Of a DNA stretch of 64,000 nucleotides, positions 32,880 through 43,500 are shown piece by piece (within the stretch, counting starts at the first letter, position 1; every line of letters starts with the position of its first letter). The translations under genes and the position numbers were made by a program. The stretch covers positions 79,835,355 through 79,899,354 of the forward strand of contig JALMGJ010000003.1 of the NCBI GenBank assembly GCA_023362775.1. The letters run 5' to 3'. The stretch comes from Charina bottae. Lineage: Eukaryota; Chordata; Lepidosauria; Squamata; Charinaidae. Under the pieces are notes generated by a model. The model saw only the letters and a program-made list of their open reading frames with translations. It was not told the DNA's origin and did no database searches.

Positions 32880-33365
32880 GGACTCATAGGTTACCTGAGG
32901 GACCATCTCATCCCCATTACATTGACCCATCCCACCCGGTCAGGCAGAGAGGGCATGTTACGGGTCCCGTCCATGAGAGATTGTCAATTGACGGGGCCCA
33001 GGAGGAGAACTTTCTCTGCCGTGGCACCTGCCCTATAGAATACTCTTCCCCCAGAGGTGAGGCAGGCCCCCAGTCTCCTGGCCTTCCAGAAAGGGGTAGA
33101 AACCTGGCTCTGCCATCTTGCTTGGGGCAGGAAGGGGGGTAGCCAATCCTGGGGGTGGTTAGCACCCTAATTTTATGATTTTATGAATTTACAAATTTAA
33201 TTTAAGAACTGTTAATACTGCCATCTTGGATTTTATATTTTATACTTATATTTATATCTATATTTGTATTTAAGAAATATCTTTTTAGTGTATTTTAATT
33301 TGTATTTATTTTTAGTTTTATTGTAAACCACCCAGAGTCTCTTTGTGCGAGATGGGTAGTGACGA
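32880..33365 (+). mobile_element. L2-type LINE 3' end
   Basis: ggttacctgagggaccatctc, then a frame around 33010-33170 matching LFLPWHLPYRILFP-type decayed C-terminal L2 sequence, then accacccagagtctctttgtg...gagatgggtagtgac (about 33325-33362). 5'-truncated within the C-terminal domain. The first bases (ggtcctcctggactcatagg) come from another part of the LINE, so an internal deletion is likely. Confidence 0.8.
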
Positions 33366-33416
<51 letters not shown>

Positions 33417-33435
33417 TACATACATACATACATAC

Positions 33436-33472
<37 letters not shown>

Positions 33473-33474
33473 GC
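33366..33474. repeat. (TA)n(CA)n(CATA)n microsatellite
   Basis: Tail of the preceding LINE: about 16 ta units, then ca and cata runs. Confidence 0.95.
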
Positions 33475-33791
33475 TAGATAGTGTAGTGAAGACCATGCCC
33501 AACTTCAGGTGATTTGTGAGGTGAAGGCTCAGAAGCTGTCTAGCAACGTTATTGAGTTGCATCCCCAATTCTGTGAAATAATCTCCCTGTAAAGGTCAGG
33601 TTAACACTTTCAGAGTTTGGAAGGTCAATAATTGTTCTGGAAGGCAGTTGGAGAATGAGGGATGTCACCATTGTGCTTATTGCACTTATTCTATGCTGTT
33701 TATAGTTTGTATTGCAATTTTATTTTATTATTTTATATGTGTTTTAGATTGTTTACTGATATATACATTATAGCAGTATTTATTTATATGA

Positions 33792-34020
33792 AGAAAGCCA
33801 CCTTGGTGTAGTGGTTAAGGCATCAGGCTAGAAACCAGGAGACCATGAGTTTTAGTCCTGCCTTAGGCACAAAGCCAGCTGGGTGATCTTGGACAGTCAT
33901 TTTCTCTCAGCCTTAGGAAGGAGGAAAGGGAAAACCATTTCTGAAAAACCTTGCCAAGAAAATTCAGGGACTTGTTCAGGCAGTCTCTGAGAATTGGACA
34001 CAATTGAACGGATTTAAAAA
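33792..34020 (+). mobile_element. Second tRNA-derived SINE family (Sauria-type)
   Basis: Head with A box TTGGTGTAGTGG and a degenerate B box (gagttttagtcctg), the core cagctgggtgatcttggaca typical of reptilian Sauria-type SINEs, and a BovB-like 3' end (gagaattggacacaattgaacgg) followed by an A run. Near-repeats tatatgaagaaa and tatataagaaa flank it as a probable target duplication. The family name is from memory. Confidence 0.8.
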
Positions 34021-34024
34021 AATA

Positions 34025-35370
34025 TATAAGAAATAGTTTACGAGAAAGGAAAGAGAAAACTGTCTGAACATTCTTTTTTATTCTCCAAAAGCATAACCAA
34101 AGTCAATCGTGAAGCAAGCTAGAGGGAACTCACTCATCACTTCTCCACCCCTCCTTCCAGACACACAATATCACAGTTTCAAATGGTAGAAGTCATGATT
34201 TTTTTAAAAAAAAAATCTGGATTCCATTTTGTTTTGACTTTATACTGGAATAAATGCTCAGTGAAGCATATTTTTTTACATCAGAAAGTATCACAAATAT
34301 GTTTCCAGTGCATTTGAGCTCCTAACAACAGACTTGGTTGGTTATCTCCTTTGAAGGCCAGTGCTACTCTGTTCACTTACTTTACTGTCAGATGAAGGTC
34401 TCCAAAGCTTCTGTGCATTCTGTCTTTGTTATGAGAACTGTGTCTCTTGAGAACAAGGCTAATATCAATTCTTACAAGAGGTATGGATCTGTAATTGGCA
34501 GGACACATCATCAGCAACAGTTTCCTGTGTGATTGTCACTAGCAGACAAACGGAGCAAGAAAACTAAATTGGCTATCAGTTTCCATTGGGTACAACTAAG
34601 TAGAACACCTGTGAGGTTTGTTTGCTTGCTTGCTTACTGTTTCATCAAGTCACTTCATTCCTGTTGTTCTAAGAACTATCAGAGCATATAATAAGAGTTT
34701 CAACCAGTTGGAACCTCCTGTTTGCAATAGTTGGCAAATCATTTTCCCTCTTCTCCTCTATAATAGAGGCTAGCCTTGAGTTCAGAGGGAAGTTTAGAAA
34801 TGGAATCTAGGCAGATTTGCATGTCAAGGAAAAGTCTGAGTTTAAGTAACGTTTTCTGAATGGTACAGAAGTCTCGTGCATAATTATAAGGATATTCTGG
34901 TCAGCGTATTAACTGCCAGGCAGATATTGTTATAGAAATTGGAGACATTAACTAATTACTAATAGAAAAGGAAGAGTACATGAGCTGAAAATTCTGTATG
35001 ATGCAGTGGAACTTTGGAGAGCAAATGAAAACTGTCTGTACTGCGGTCATTAGATGCCTATAGTACTACTTGGAAGAAATTCAGAAGGGTAAGAAAAGTT
35101 GACAGTGAAGACTATAGGAAGCATGTACAATAGATACAAGTTTAATCTTGTTCTTTTTATTTTCATGTTCCAGGTAGGAATAACAGGGATGTGGGAGACA
35201 TATCCTTTAATCTCAGACATTAAACAACCAGTCACTGATGCCTCATTTTAAAGTGCAGTTCTTCACCAAATGAGAAGCTGGTCTAACCAGATCTATAGAA
35301 GAAATTGGATGCGTTACTTCAGAAGATGAAGGGAAAGATATATCCAATAGAAGAGATTATATGTAGCTCA
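34025..35370. other. No gene recognised
   Basis: AT-rich unassigned sequence. Frames shorter than 70 residues only. Confidence 0.5.
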
Positions 35371-35374
35371 TGGT

Positions 35375-35490
35375 TGAATTGTTGGGTTCTTGGTGCTCTC
35401 TGAGCTTGGTTGTTTGCTTGCAGACATTTCATTATCCAGCTAGGTAACATCATCAGTGTGAGGGAGAGTGGGGATATGGTTCCTAGATTG
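35375..35490 (-). mobile_element. Penelope-like element 3' terminal fragment
   Basis: ttcttggtgctctctgagct...gcagacatttcattatccag...ggtaacatcatcagtg is the reverse complement of the PLE 3' end (compare 54310-54390). Only about 100 bases remain. Confidence 0.8.
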
Positions 35491-36011
35491 GGATATTGTA
35501 GGAGGGAGTTGTTTCAAAGAATCTGCCTACAAACATACAATTTCAGAAGTATAATAAAGTTAGTATTGAGCATGCAGAAATCTGATTACATGCTCTGTGA
35601 TATTCTAGACCAGAATACTGTAAAGTGAAATATTTCAACCAGTAACCACCTAACTAGATTCTCAACGTACAATAAGAATGTAGTAGCATTTATGGATATT
35701 TTGATATATGAAGGGAGAAGATGGGCAGAGAGATATATACCCTGCCCAGATTTCCTCATTGTCTCAGATTTTTGCCACAATGTATAAGTTAATATCTGGT
35801 AGTGATATTTCTAGTTGCTTTAAAGCCATTCCTCCTATGCCCAAACCTCCGCTTCCATGGAAGGCCTTCCCCAAGACTAACCCTTTTATCTCTCAAGGAG
35901 GGAGAAAGCTGATGTAGGATTATTTCTCTGCTGTATTCACTTGCAGCACCTTCACCAAATTGATACAGACAGCTTTGATGGCAATGACCCAACTGTTCAA
36001 AAAAGGAAAGT

Positions 36012-36105
36012 TGAATTTATTTATTTATTATTTAAATGTATATGATTTATATTATTTAAATGTATATGATTTATATTATTTAAATTTATATTAAATTTAT
36101 ATGAA
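36012..36105. repeat. Short AT-rich minisatellite (24-bp unit)
   Basis: The unit ttatattatttaaatgtata recurs about three times with decay in the last copy. Antisense frames (NNINHIHLNN) are artefacts of it. Confidence 0.85.
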
Positions 36106-36371
36106 TGGAAGATCTTGCATACATGGTTGTTTATCTTCAAGTAAAAAGCATCTAATATTCCATGGATCAACAAAGGTTTCCCAAACCCATTTGTCCCACA
36201 GCCTATAACAGCAATATCTAAATCTTCTTTTGAACCAAGGGATGTATTTGGTATTTGAATATCATGGAAGGATGGTGTAAGAAGAAGTCGGAAGACATAG
36301 GAAGGACCAGGCAAAAACTAAATTTGTTTTAAATTAACTCAAAGTTAATTTGAGCTTTTGAGTTAATTTGA

Positions 36372-36545
36372 GTTTTCAGTCAGGATTCAGGCCAGGCTAT
36401 ACCTGTAGTACCGAGACAGCATTGGTTGCACTTGTGGATGACCTTTGGAGGGCTTGGGATGGGGGTTGTGTGTCCATCCTGGCTCCTCTGGATCTCTCAG
36501 TGGCTTTTGATACCATTGACCATGGTATCTTGCTGGATACTTTAT
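36372..36545 (+). mobile_element. L2-type LINE internal fragment
   Basis: tcagtcaggattcaggccag ... gaccatggtatcttgctgga corresponds to the [23 protein letters not shown] to [15 protein letters not shown] segment of the L2 reverse transcriptase. Both ends are truncated and the frame is broken. Confidence 0.8.
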
Positions 36546-36705
36546 AAAACTTCCAATTGGTAGCTAGTGAATCAAATGGACAGAAAGGAAAAGAAACAAG
36601 AGTTTTTCATTTATGTTTCTGGATCCCAATTTTTCTATTTGTTCTGGCAATCATTTGAGCCTCTCCCATGACCATCTCCCTATATTTCTACAAAGGCCTT
36701 CAGAC

Positions 36706-36708
<3 letters not shown>

Positions 36709-36781
<73 letters not shown>

Positions 36782-36792
36782 GAAAGAGAGAG
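36709..36792. repeat. (AAAG)n microsatellite
   Basis: About 18 gaaa units, then agagag. The KKERKKER and SFFLSFFL frames are artefacts. Confidence 0.97.
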
Positions 36793-37750
36793 ATTTATTT
36801 TTTATAACATACATAAATCTGTTTTTCATATTTGGAGTAGATAAAATCCAGTATTCGAGAGAATCTATTGGCACTCATGTGAGATAACCTTGTTTTCTTG
36901 AGTGTCATGTCTTCTTCAGAGCTAGCTGTTGATTTTCATTTACTGTTCAGTGAGACTATTTTGGATTATAAAGGATGAAAGAACTGCTAGAGTAATAAAC
37001 TTCTAGAGTAAATAAATAAATAGGGATATGATTATGAAGGGATTTTCCATGGGCAAGTTTAGGAATGAGAATATCTAAATGAGTGATTAATATCTGAGAG
37101 TATCTGCACATCTTTACCTCTAAATTTTTGCACTAGAGTTAGGATTGTTTTACTTCTACCAAGCATGTCCCAAAATAGTGATATAAAGATGGAAGCCAGA
37201 GTTCAAGTTACCTTGGGATAAACTATAGAATTCAGCTGATCAGAAATTATTTCTTCAAATTCCACATGCGGGGAAATAGCTTGGGAGACAGGGGTTCAGG
37301 ATTTCACCTGCTCTTGTATTATGCACGATAAAATTCTCCTACTTATTGTTATTTTGTTTTATGATTTAAAAGAATTTGGATTAAAAGATATTCTGCTGGC
37401 TGGAGACAAGAATTCTAGCTTCTGTTTGTTTGTTTTTTCACGTATCGGCTGGGTTCAGAGTTCAGTTACCATGGTGAATAATTATCGTGATGCAAAAGGT
37501 ATATATTATCATGTCTTTTGTTTTGTAAACCTTGCCTTTTTGTTCTTCTGCCTTTTGCCTCTGTGAATCATGCTGAGGCTATCTCTTCCTGTGTGTGTGG
37601 GAGAGAATTTGTAGTTATGTTCTCTGTTTTTATATTAATATATCTAATGTTTGCTGAAAAAGTTTTTGCATCTTTATTTGATCACTCAACTGCCAAAACG
37701 TTTCTGAAGCTCTGTTTTCCAGCTTTGGAACAAGCATAACACTAACACTA
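36793..37750. other. No gene recognised
   Basis: Unassigned sequence. Frames of 73-81 residues without motifs. Confidence 0.5.
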
Positions 37751-37757
37751 CTTTTGG

Positions 37758-37988
37758 TATGAGAGCCATTTTGGTGTAGTGGTTAAGGCATCAGGCTAGA
37801 AACCAGGAGACTGTGAGTTCTAGTCCTGCCTTAGACACAAACCCAGCTGGGTGACCTTGGGCCAGCCACTTTCTCTCAGCCCTAGAAAAGAGGCAATGGC
37901 AAACCACTTCTGAAAAACCTTGCCAAGGAAACTGCAGGGACTTTTCCAGGTAGTCTCCAAGAATCAAACATGATTGAATGGATTAAAA
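37758..37988 (+). mobile_element. Second tRNA-derived SINE family (Sauria-type)
   Basis: Colinear with 33792-34020: ttggtgtagtggttaaggca (A box), gagttctagtcctg (B box), cagctgggtgaccttgggcc, BovB-like tail aatcaaacatgattgaatgg, then an A run. Flanking ttggtatgag and ttggtacagag suggest a target duplication of about 10 bases. Confidence 0.85.
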
Positions 37989-38301
37989 AAAAATTGGTAC
38001 AGAGGGAAAAAAAACCTTTCAACAATATTTCATTTGGATTAATACTGAATAAAATCCTATTCTAATTCATATTGCTGAATTAAAGGAAGTAATGGGTTAA
38101 GAGAAAAAACCCTGGAAGGACACAAGATCTAGCATACTGCTTTCTCCAATCATATTAAAATAGATTTAATCCTAGATAGTTGGACCTAAAGTTTTTTTCA
38201 GATGGTGAAACTGAGGAAGCCAGTTTGCTGAACATTTCTCTGGGGAGAACTGAAATTCAGTAACAATTCAATAGAAGATCACAAATATTATCCCCCTCCA
38301 A

Positions 38302-38400
38302 AGAGAAGAGAAGAGAAGAGAAGAGAAGAGAAGAGAAGAGAAGAGAAGAGAAGAGAAGAGAAGAGAAGAGAAGAGAAGAGAAGAGAAGAGAAGAGAAGAG
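38302..38400. repeat. (AGAAG)n pentanucleotide array
   Basis: About 20 nearly perfect aagag units. Confidence 0.98.
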
Positions 38401-38847
38401 CTCTGACAAATTTTAGCCTAACCCTACTGAATATGCACATACTTTGTCTATTTGGTATCCTTATGTATCACATCTTTCCTCCTTATTCCATTAAATGGGT
38501 TATTCCTATATTTTATGGAAGTAAAAAAAAATCCATTATAAATTTCTATGAAAGTAGATTTGCAAGATCTATCCAGATTGATTCTGCTATGTGACATGGA
38601 TGGCAGTTTCAAAGAGTCTGCTATTAATGACTTTTTTAAGAGATGTGTTTTTTTAAAAAAAGAAGTATGGCATCAGCTTTGGTTTTTAAAAAATAAGATT
38701 GCTTGGGAAATTCAAATTAATTATACATCTATTAGGGGAAGGTACATAGAAAAGCTCTATATGCTGTGAGAACTGTAAATGGAAATAAATGTGGATTTTA
38801 AAAAGTTTGTTCATAATCCCTAAGGACCCAACATATACCTTGCTAAT

Positions 38848-39094
38848 ATGTCTATGAAGGTTCTCAGTCATCCAGGTGGAATTGTCTGTAGCGTGAATCA
38901 TGTCAACTGGATTTCTATTTTCTCAGTGGAAACGTTTCGCTCCTTATCCAAGGAGCTTCTTCAACTTTTTTTACTTTTTTTCTTTCTTTTTTTTTACTTA
39001 CCAACTTTGCTCAGACTGAAGAAGCTCCTAGAATAAGGAGCGAAAAGTTTCCACTGAGAAAATAGAAATCCAGTTGACATGATTCAAGCTACAG
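38848..39094. mobile_element. Hairpin element made of PLE termini only
   Basis: A 247-bp insert between perfect ataccttgctaat repeats (38835-38847 and 39095-39107). The left half (gaaggttctcagtcatccag...ctccttatccaaggagcttc) is the outer left arm of the 23626 PLE. The right half is its reverse complement. A T-rich spacer of about 50 bases separates them. No coding sequence is present. Confidence 0.85.
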
Positions 39095-39118
39095 ATACCT
39101 TGCTAATGTAAACCCGCC

Positions 39119-39143
39119 ATCATTCATCATTCATCATTCATCA

Positions 39144-39186
<43 letters not shown>

Positions 39187-39187
39187 A
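39119..39187. repeat. (ATTC)(ATC)n microsatellite
   Basis: Five catcatt-type units passing into about 16 atc units. Confidence 0.95.
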
Positions 39188-39489
39188 TTTAATATCTATA
39201 TTTCTGTATCTCCAAAGAATACTATACCAGTGCCCAAAGTTGGTTTAAGGCAGGTGGCATCAAAATTGAATAAACTAACCAACTAACTACAATATATTCA
39301 CTGACCCTCTTTTTCTCATAGGTACCTTTTGAGAGATGGGAAACTGGAGATATAAGCAAAGAGAATGGAAAAACACAGGAAGATGAGTTATCGGAGTCCG
39401 GATGCCTGTGTTATCAGTGTACATGCCAAGAGTAGAGTAGTATACATGACAGACCAAGCATAGGACCTAACCAGGGGGCTATGACCCTA

Positions 39490-39888
39490 GCTAATTAGCA
39501 TCTGGAAATGGACTGGAATGGGCCACTTCACATCAGATGATCACCAGATCTACTACTGTGGACAAGAGGACCACAGAAGAAATGGAGTAGCCTTCATAAT
39601 TAATAACAAAGTGGCTAAAGCAGTGCTTGGATACAATCCAAAAAACGATAGAATGATCTCAATTCGAATTCAGGGTAAGCCATTTAACATCACAGTGATC
39701 CAAATATACGCCCCAACCACAGATGCTGAACAAGCAGAAGTAGATCAGTTTTATGAGGATCTGCAGCACTTACTGGATAATACACCAAAAAGAGATGCTA
39801 TTTTCATTACAGGACACTGAAATGCTAAGGTGGGTTTTCAAACGACACCTGGAATTACAGGCAAGCATGGTCTGGGAGAACAAAATGA
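39490..39888 (+). mobile_element. BovB endonuclease fragment
   Basis: The frame 39518-39820 is BovB APE-type endonuclease: MGHFTSDDHQIYYCGQEDHRRNGVAFI, NDRMISIRIQGKPFNITVIQIYAPTTDAEQAEVDQFYEDLQ. The next motif, normally GDWNAK, reads ITGH then a stop (TGA at 39818-39820), and further BovB sequence continues in another frame (GFQTTPGITGKHGLGEQNE). Homology ends at about 39888. Confidence 0.88.
39518..39820 (+). pseudogene. BovB APE-type endonuclease domain, partial
   Basis: About 100 residues of the nuclease that nicks target DNA for BovB reverse transcription. IQIYAPTTDAEQAEVDQFYEDL is the conserved middle. The N-terminal GTWNVR part and the C-terminal SDH part are missing, and the catalytic GDWN site is changed to GH-stop. 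The enzyme is dead. Confidence 0.88.
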
Positions 39889-39956
39889 ACACAATGTTTT
39901 TTTATGCTATTGCAGCACTGGCCAAAGTAATTTGAGGCTACCCATGCTGCTTCACT
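39889..39956. repeat. Unnamed segment shared with 55067-55142
   Basis: acacaatgtttttttatgct then tgcagcactggccaaagtaa and gaggctacccatgctgcttc. The same text recurs near 55067-55142, in each place next to an RTE-type LINE piece. Its origin is unknown. Confidence 0.7.
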
Positions 39957-40097
39957 CCAGCAAAGGAGATTGTTACCTTGTCGTGGTGCTGGAGCTTCAG
40001 CACCTCAATGACACCATGAGCTAAACTGTGAAGGGACACCCAAGATGGGAAGGTCATGGCAGAGAGGTCAAACTAAATACGATCCCTGGGGAAGGTA

Positions 40098-40660
40098 ATG
40101 GAAACCCACCCCAGTGGGTTTAGAAAAGGCAGAGGAACTAGAGACCAAATTGCCAATATCCGCTGGATAATGGAGAAAGCAAGGGAGTTTCAGAAAAACA
40201 TCTGTTTCTGTTTTATTGACTATTCTAAAGCCTTTGACTGTGTGGATCATAACAAATTGTGGCAAGTTCTTGGTGGTATGGGGTTACTAATTCATCTTGT
40301 CTGCTCCTGAGGAATCTGTATAACGACCAAGTAGCAACGGTAAGAACAGACCACGGAACAACGGACTGGTTTAAGATTGGGAAAGGAGTACGGCACGGTT
40401 GTATACTCTCACCCTACCTATTCAACCTGTACGCAGAACACATCATGAGACATTCTGGGCTTGATGAATCCAAGGCTGGAGTTAAAATCACTGGAAGAAA
40501 CATTAACAATCTCAGATATGAAGATGATACCACTTTGATGGCTGAAAGCGAGGAGGAGTTGAGGAGCCTTATGACGAAGGTGAAAGAAGAAAGTTCAAAA
40601 GCTGGGTTGCAGTTAAACCTCAAAAAAAAACAACAAGATTATGGCAACCAGCTTGACTGA
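40098..40660 (+). pseudogene. BovB reverse transcriptase core, frameshifted
   Basis: Two frames, 40098-40310 and 40259-40660, together cover SGFRKGRGTRDQ...YSKAFDCVDH and LLRNLYNDQVATV...VRHGCILSPYLFNLYAEH...LRYEDDTTLMAES. Two key positions are altered against the copy at 31674. The usual RQGC is RHGC, and the catalytic YADD is YEDD, though both aspartates remain. A small indel near 40290 changes frame. Non-functional. Confidence 0.88.
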
Positions 40661-40843
40661 TCACTGGCAAATAGAGGGAGAAAACATGGGAAAAAGAGCT
40701 GGACCATAAGGAAGGCTGAGCGAAGGAAGATAGATGCTTTTGAACTGTGGTGTTGGAGGAAAATTCTGAGAGTGCCTTGGACTGCAAGAAGTTAAAACCA
40801 GTCCATACTCCAGGAAATAAAGCCAGATTGCTCACTTGAGGGA

Positions 40844-41016
40844 ATGATATTAAAGGCAAAACTAAAGTACTTTGGCCACATAATGAGAAGGCAGGATACC
40901 CTGGAGAAGAAGCTGATGCTAGGGAAAGTGGAAGGCAAAAGGAAGAGGGGCCGACCAAGGGCAAGATGGATGGATGATATTCTGGAGGTGACGGATTCGA
41001 CCGTAAGGGAGCTGGG
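40844..41016 (+). pseudogene. BovB C-terminal fragment
   Basis: MILKAKLKYFGHIMRRQDTLEKKLMLGKVEGKRKRGRPRARWMDDILEVTDSTVRELG is the characteristic end of BovB ORF2. After RELGMA the sequence leaves BovB and enters an LTR-like segment. Confidence 0.88.
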
Positions 41017-41017
41017 G

Positions 41018-41190
41018 ATGGCGACACTGTTCGCTTTGTGTTCGGGGCTCTTTCTTCCTTCTTGGGAGAAGAGTCCTCCTTTGTTCCAGACATCTTGAAT
41101 AAACGAGTTTGATTCTCCCGCTCTGTGTGGTGATTGGCTTATTGAACTGGGGAAAAGAACCAACCGCGATTTGTGGACAACACTTTTGAA
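41018..41190 (+). mobile_element. Possible LTR 3' fragment
   Basis: Abuts the broken BovB end. Contains AATAAA at 41098-41103, a GT-rich stretch after it (ctctgtgtggtgattggctt) and an end near ...gtggacaaca. This arrangement resembles the R-U5 part of an endogenous retrovirus LTR. No internal viral genes, second LTR or target duplication were seen. Confidence 0.35.
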
Positions 41191-41469
41191 ATTGATTAAA
41201 CTATGATGTGATGGCTGGTCCAGAATTATACCCTAAGCTTCATGCTGTACAGGCTTGAAATCTGGGCATCTTTGGCTCAAGACTATCACTCAAAATTCCA
41301 CAATGCTGCTTCTTTAACATTCTCTTCTCTAATAGCAGGGGTGGGGAACCTTTTTTATGCCAAGGGCCATTTTAACATTTATAACATCACTTGAGGGCCG
41401 AGGGGCAGGAGCCAATTGCACGGAAGGGGGCGGGGTTTGCGGGCGGGAGCCAATCGCGCACTGGGGGGC

Positions 41470-41815
41470 CACCATGCCTGGCGCCATACCTGCCATGCCT
41501 TCCCCCGCCGCATCTGCTGCTGCGCCTGCCGCTGCCGCACCAGCCGCCATGCACACCATGCCTGCTGCTGCCATGCCCGCCGTGCCCGCCACCACACTCA
41601 CCATGCCTGCTGCCACCACGCCTGCCATGCCTGCCGCCATGCCCACCACCACACCGAGCATGCCCGCTGCCGCACCCACCGTGCCCGCCGCCGTGCCTGC
41701 CCCCGCCACATCCGCCACTGCGCTCACCGCTGCTGCGCCCACCGCCACACCCACCATGCCCGCTGCCTCGCCCGCTGCCGCCACGCCCACCACGCCTCTG
41801 TCGCATCTGCTGCCG
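41470..41815. repeat. GC-rich GCC/ATGCC minisatellite
   Basis: About 340 bases of degenerate triplet-phased repeats (gccatgcctgctgcc-like units). All frames on both strands are open here (Ala/Pro/Met-rich, Gly/Ala-rich or Cys/His-rich), which explains the 139-191 residue frames. It belongs to the hAT-like interior and is not a gene. Confidence 0.85.
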
Positions 41816-41849
41816 CGGGACAGACCAATTGCTTTCGCGGGCCTTATAT

Positions 41850-41896
<47 letters not shown>

Positions 41897-42221
41897 ATAT
41901 GACCGCCCATCTCCCCCAATGGGGAACTCTGGGTGGTTTACAATAGAACTGATTAAAATAGAATAAAGAATATAAAAATACAATCAAATAATACAATAAA
42001 TAAATTATAAAAACCAAATGTCCAGATAGTTAAATAAAAAGAAGGACATTATGAAATTAACCACCCCCATGAGGAACTATTATTTCCTCCTTCCCATGCC
42101 AGGCGGCAGAACCAGGTCTTCAGATCTTTCCTAAAGGTCAGGAGGGAGGGAGGGGATCTGCCTCAGCTCTGGGGGCAAGGTGTTCCAGAGTGCTGGTGCC
42201 ACCACAGAGAAGGCCCGCCTT

Positions 42222-42524
42222 CTAGACCCCACCAGATGACTCTCTTATTGATGGGGTTCGTAGCAGGCCCTTTCTGAATGATCGGGTGGGGCGGGTCGAT
42301 GATATGGGGATAAGACGGTCCCTCAGGTATTCTGGTCCCATGCCATGTAGGGCTTTAAAGGTGATAACCAACACTTTGAATTGTACCCGGAAGCAAACCG
42401 GCACCCAATGCAGCTCACGGAGTAAAGGTGTTATATGCGCTGATCTTGGTGCACCTAGAACTGCTCGCGCAGCTGCACTCTGAACCAGTTGTAGCTTCCG
42501 GATAGTCTTCAAGGGTAGCCCCAT
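42222..42524 (-). pseudogene. L2-type LINE C-terminal fragment
   Basis: A 100-residue frame: MGLPLKTIRKLQLVQSAAARAVLGAPRSAHITPLLRELHWVPVCFRVQFKVLVITFKALHGMGPEYLRDRLIP. Equivalent to residues 345-425 of the 11859 copy. Downstream (42110-42220) the LWN...P and DFRK motifs continue in another frame. Confidence 0.87.
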
Positions 42525-42590
42525 GTAAATCGCATTGCAATAGTCTACATGGGAGATGACGAGAGCATGAGTGACTGTTCGGAGGGCATC

Positions 42591-43205
42591 TCAATCCAGG
42601 AATGGGCGTAACTGGCGCACCAGCCGAAGCTGTGCAAAAGCCCTCCTAGCCACGACTGCCACCTGCTCTTCGAGCAGGAGTCGTGAGTCTAGAAGGACCC
42701 CCAAGTTCCACACCAGCTCCGAATGGGGCAGTACTACCCCATCGAGAACCAAAGATGATAATTTCCCAGAAGACGCTAAGCCATCAATCCACAGCCATTC
42801 GGTCTTGCCAGGGTTCAACTGAAGTCTGTTGTTCCCCATCCAGGCCCTCACAGCCCCCAGGCACTGAGACAGGGTGGTCACTGCATCACTTACTTCACCT
42901 GGGATGGAGATATACAATTGAGTATCATCAGCATATTGATGATACCTCATCCCATGATGTTGGATGACCTCACCCAGCGGTTTCATGTAGATGTTGAATA
43001 GGAGAGGAGAGAGAACCGAACCCTGCGGCACTCCATATAAGAGCGGTCGCGGGCTGGATCTCTCCTCCCCTATCACCACCGACTGGGAACGGCCCTGGAG
43101 GAAGGAGGTGAACCAGCGCAAAACTACACCTCCCACCCCCAACTCCCTAAGCTGACCCAAAAGGATACCATGGTCGATGGTATCGAAAGCCGCTGAAAGA
43201 TCCAA
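42591..43205 (-). pseudogene. L2-type LINE reverse transcriptase core, undeleted motifs
   Basis: 204 residues: [18 protein letters not shown] (motif A with its Asp), LYGVPQGSVLSPLLFNIYMKPLGEV (motif B, complete, unlike the 11859 copy), YHQYADDTQLYIS (motif C) and WMGNNRLQLNPGKTEWLW. It is the best reference in the window for the catalytic core. A frame change at 43205 separates it from the RT start (43124-43500). Confidence 0.9.
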
Positions 43206-43500
43206 GAGAGCCAGGATGGATGCACTACCTCCATCCCGCTCCGACAGAGGTCATCCATAAGCGCGACCAATGCAGTCTCCGTCCCATATCCCGGCCTGAA
43301 ACCTGACTGAAAAGGGTCTAGATAATCCGCTTCATCCAGGGTCCTCTGAAGTTGCAACGCCACCACTTTCTCAACCACCTTCCCCAAAAAGGGAAGGTGG
43401 GAGACTGGACGAAAATTGTCCAGAATGGTGGGGCCCAGGGATGGCTTCTTGAGGAGAGGGTGCACCAATGCCTCCTTGAAGGCAGTTGGAAACACTCCCT
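43124..43500 (-). pseudogene. L2-type LINE start of reverse transcriptase
   Basis: Minus frame with EGVFPTAFKEALVHPLLKKPSLGPTILDNFRPVSHLPFLGKVVEKVV and [22 protein letters not shown]. The open frame extends to 43732, but residues before EGVF are hAT and host sequence. Confidence 0.85.

Larger units (their letters stand above)
39957..41016 (+). mobile_element. BovB LINE, second internally deleted copy
   Basis: Starts ccagcaaaggagattgttac as at 31210 and has the same leader-to-RT junction at 40112-40130. A further deletion after about 40690 removes the middle of the C-terminal region, and homology resumes at agctggaccataaggaaggc. It ends within the conserved BovB C-terminus (GRPRARWMDDILEVTDS). 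The RT frame shifts at about 40290. Confidence 0.88.
41850..43500 (-). mobile_element. L2-type LINE, antisense, with (AAAT)n tail
   Basis: Bounded by ccttatat at 41842-41849 and 43501-43508. The 3' tail appears as about ten ttta units (41850-41891), then the hairpin gaccgcccatctcccccaat...gactctgggtggtttaca (41900-41942). Coding sequence is on the minus strand from 43500 back to about 42080. 5'-truncated at the start of the RT. Confidence 0.92.

Noticed and set aside
36613..36874. KKER and FLSFFL repeat proteins on opposite strands
   Set aside because: Translation of the AAAG microsatellite. The same reasoning applies to 11236-11631, 45557-45823 and 54079-54359.
38302..38400. CRISPR-like array (regular repeats)
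   Set aside because: Units are contiguous pentanucleotides without spacers in vertebrate DNA.
41357..41966. Overlapping frames of 139-191 residues, Ala/Pro/Met-, Cys/His- or Gly-rich
   Set aside because: All six frames are open because the DNA is a GCC-type minisatellite inside a hAT-like element. No domain, and composition differs only by frame.
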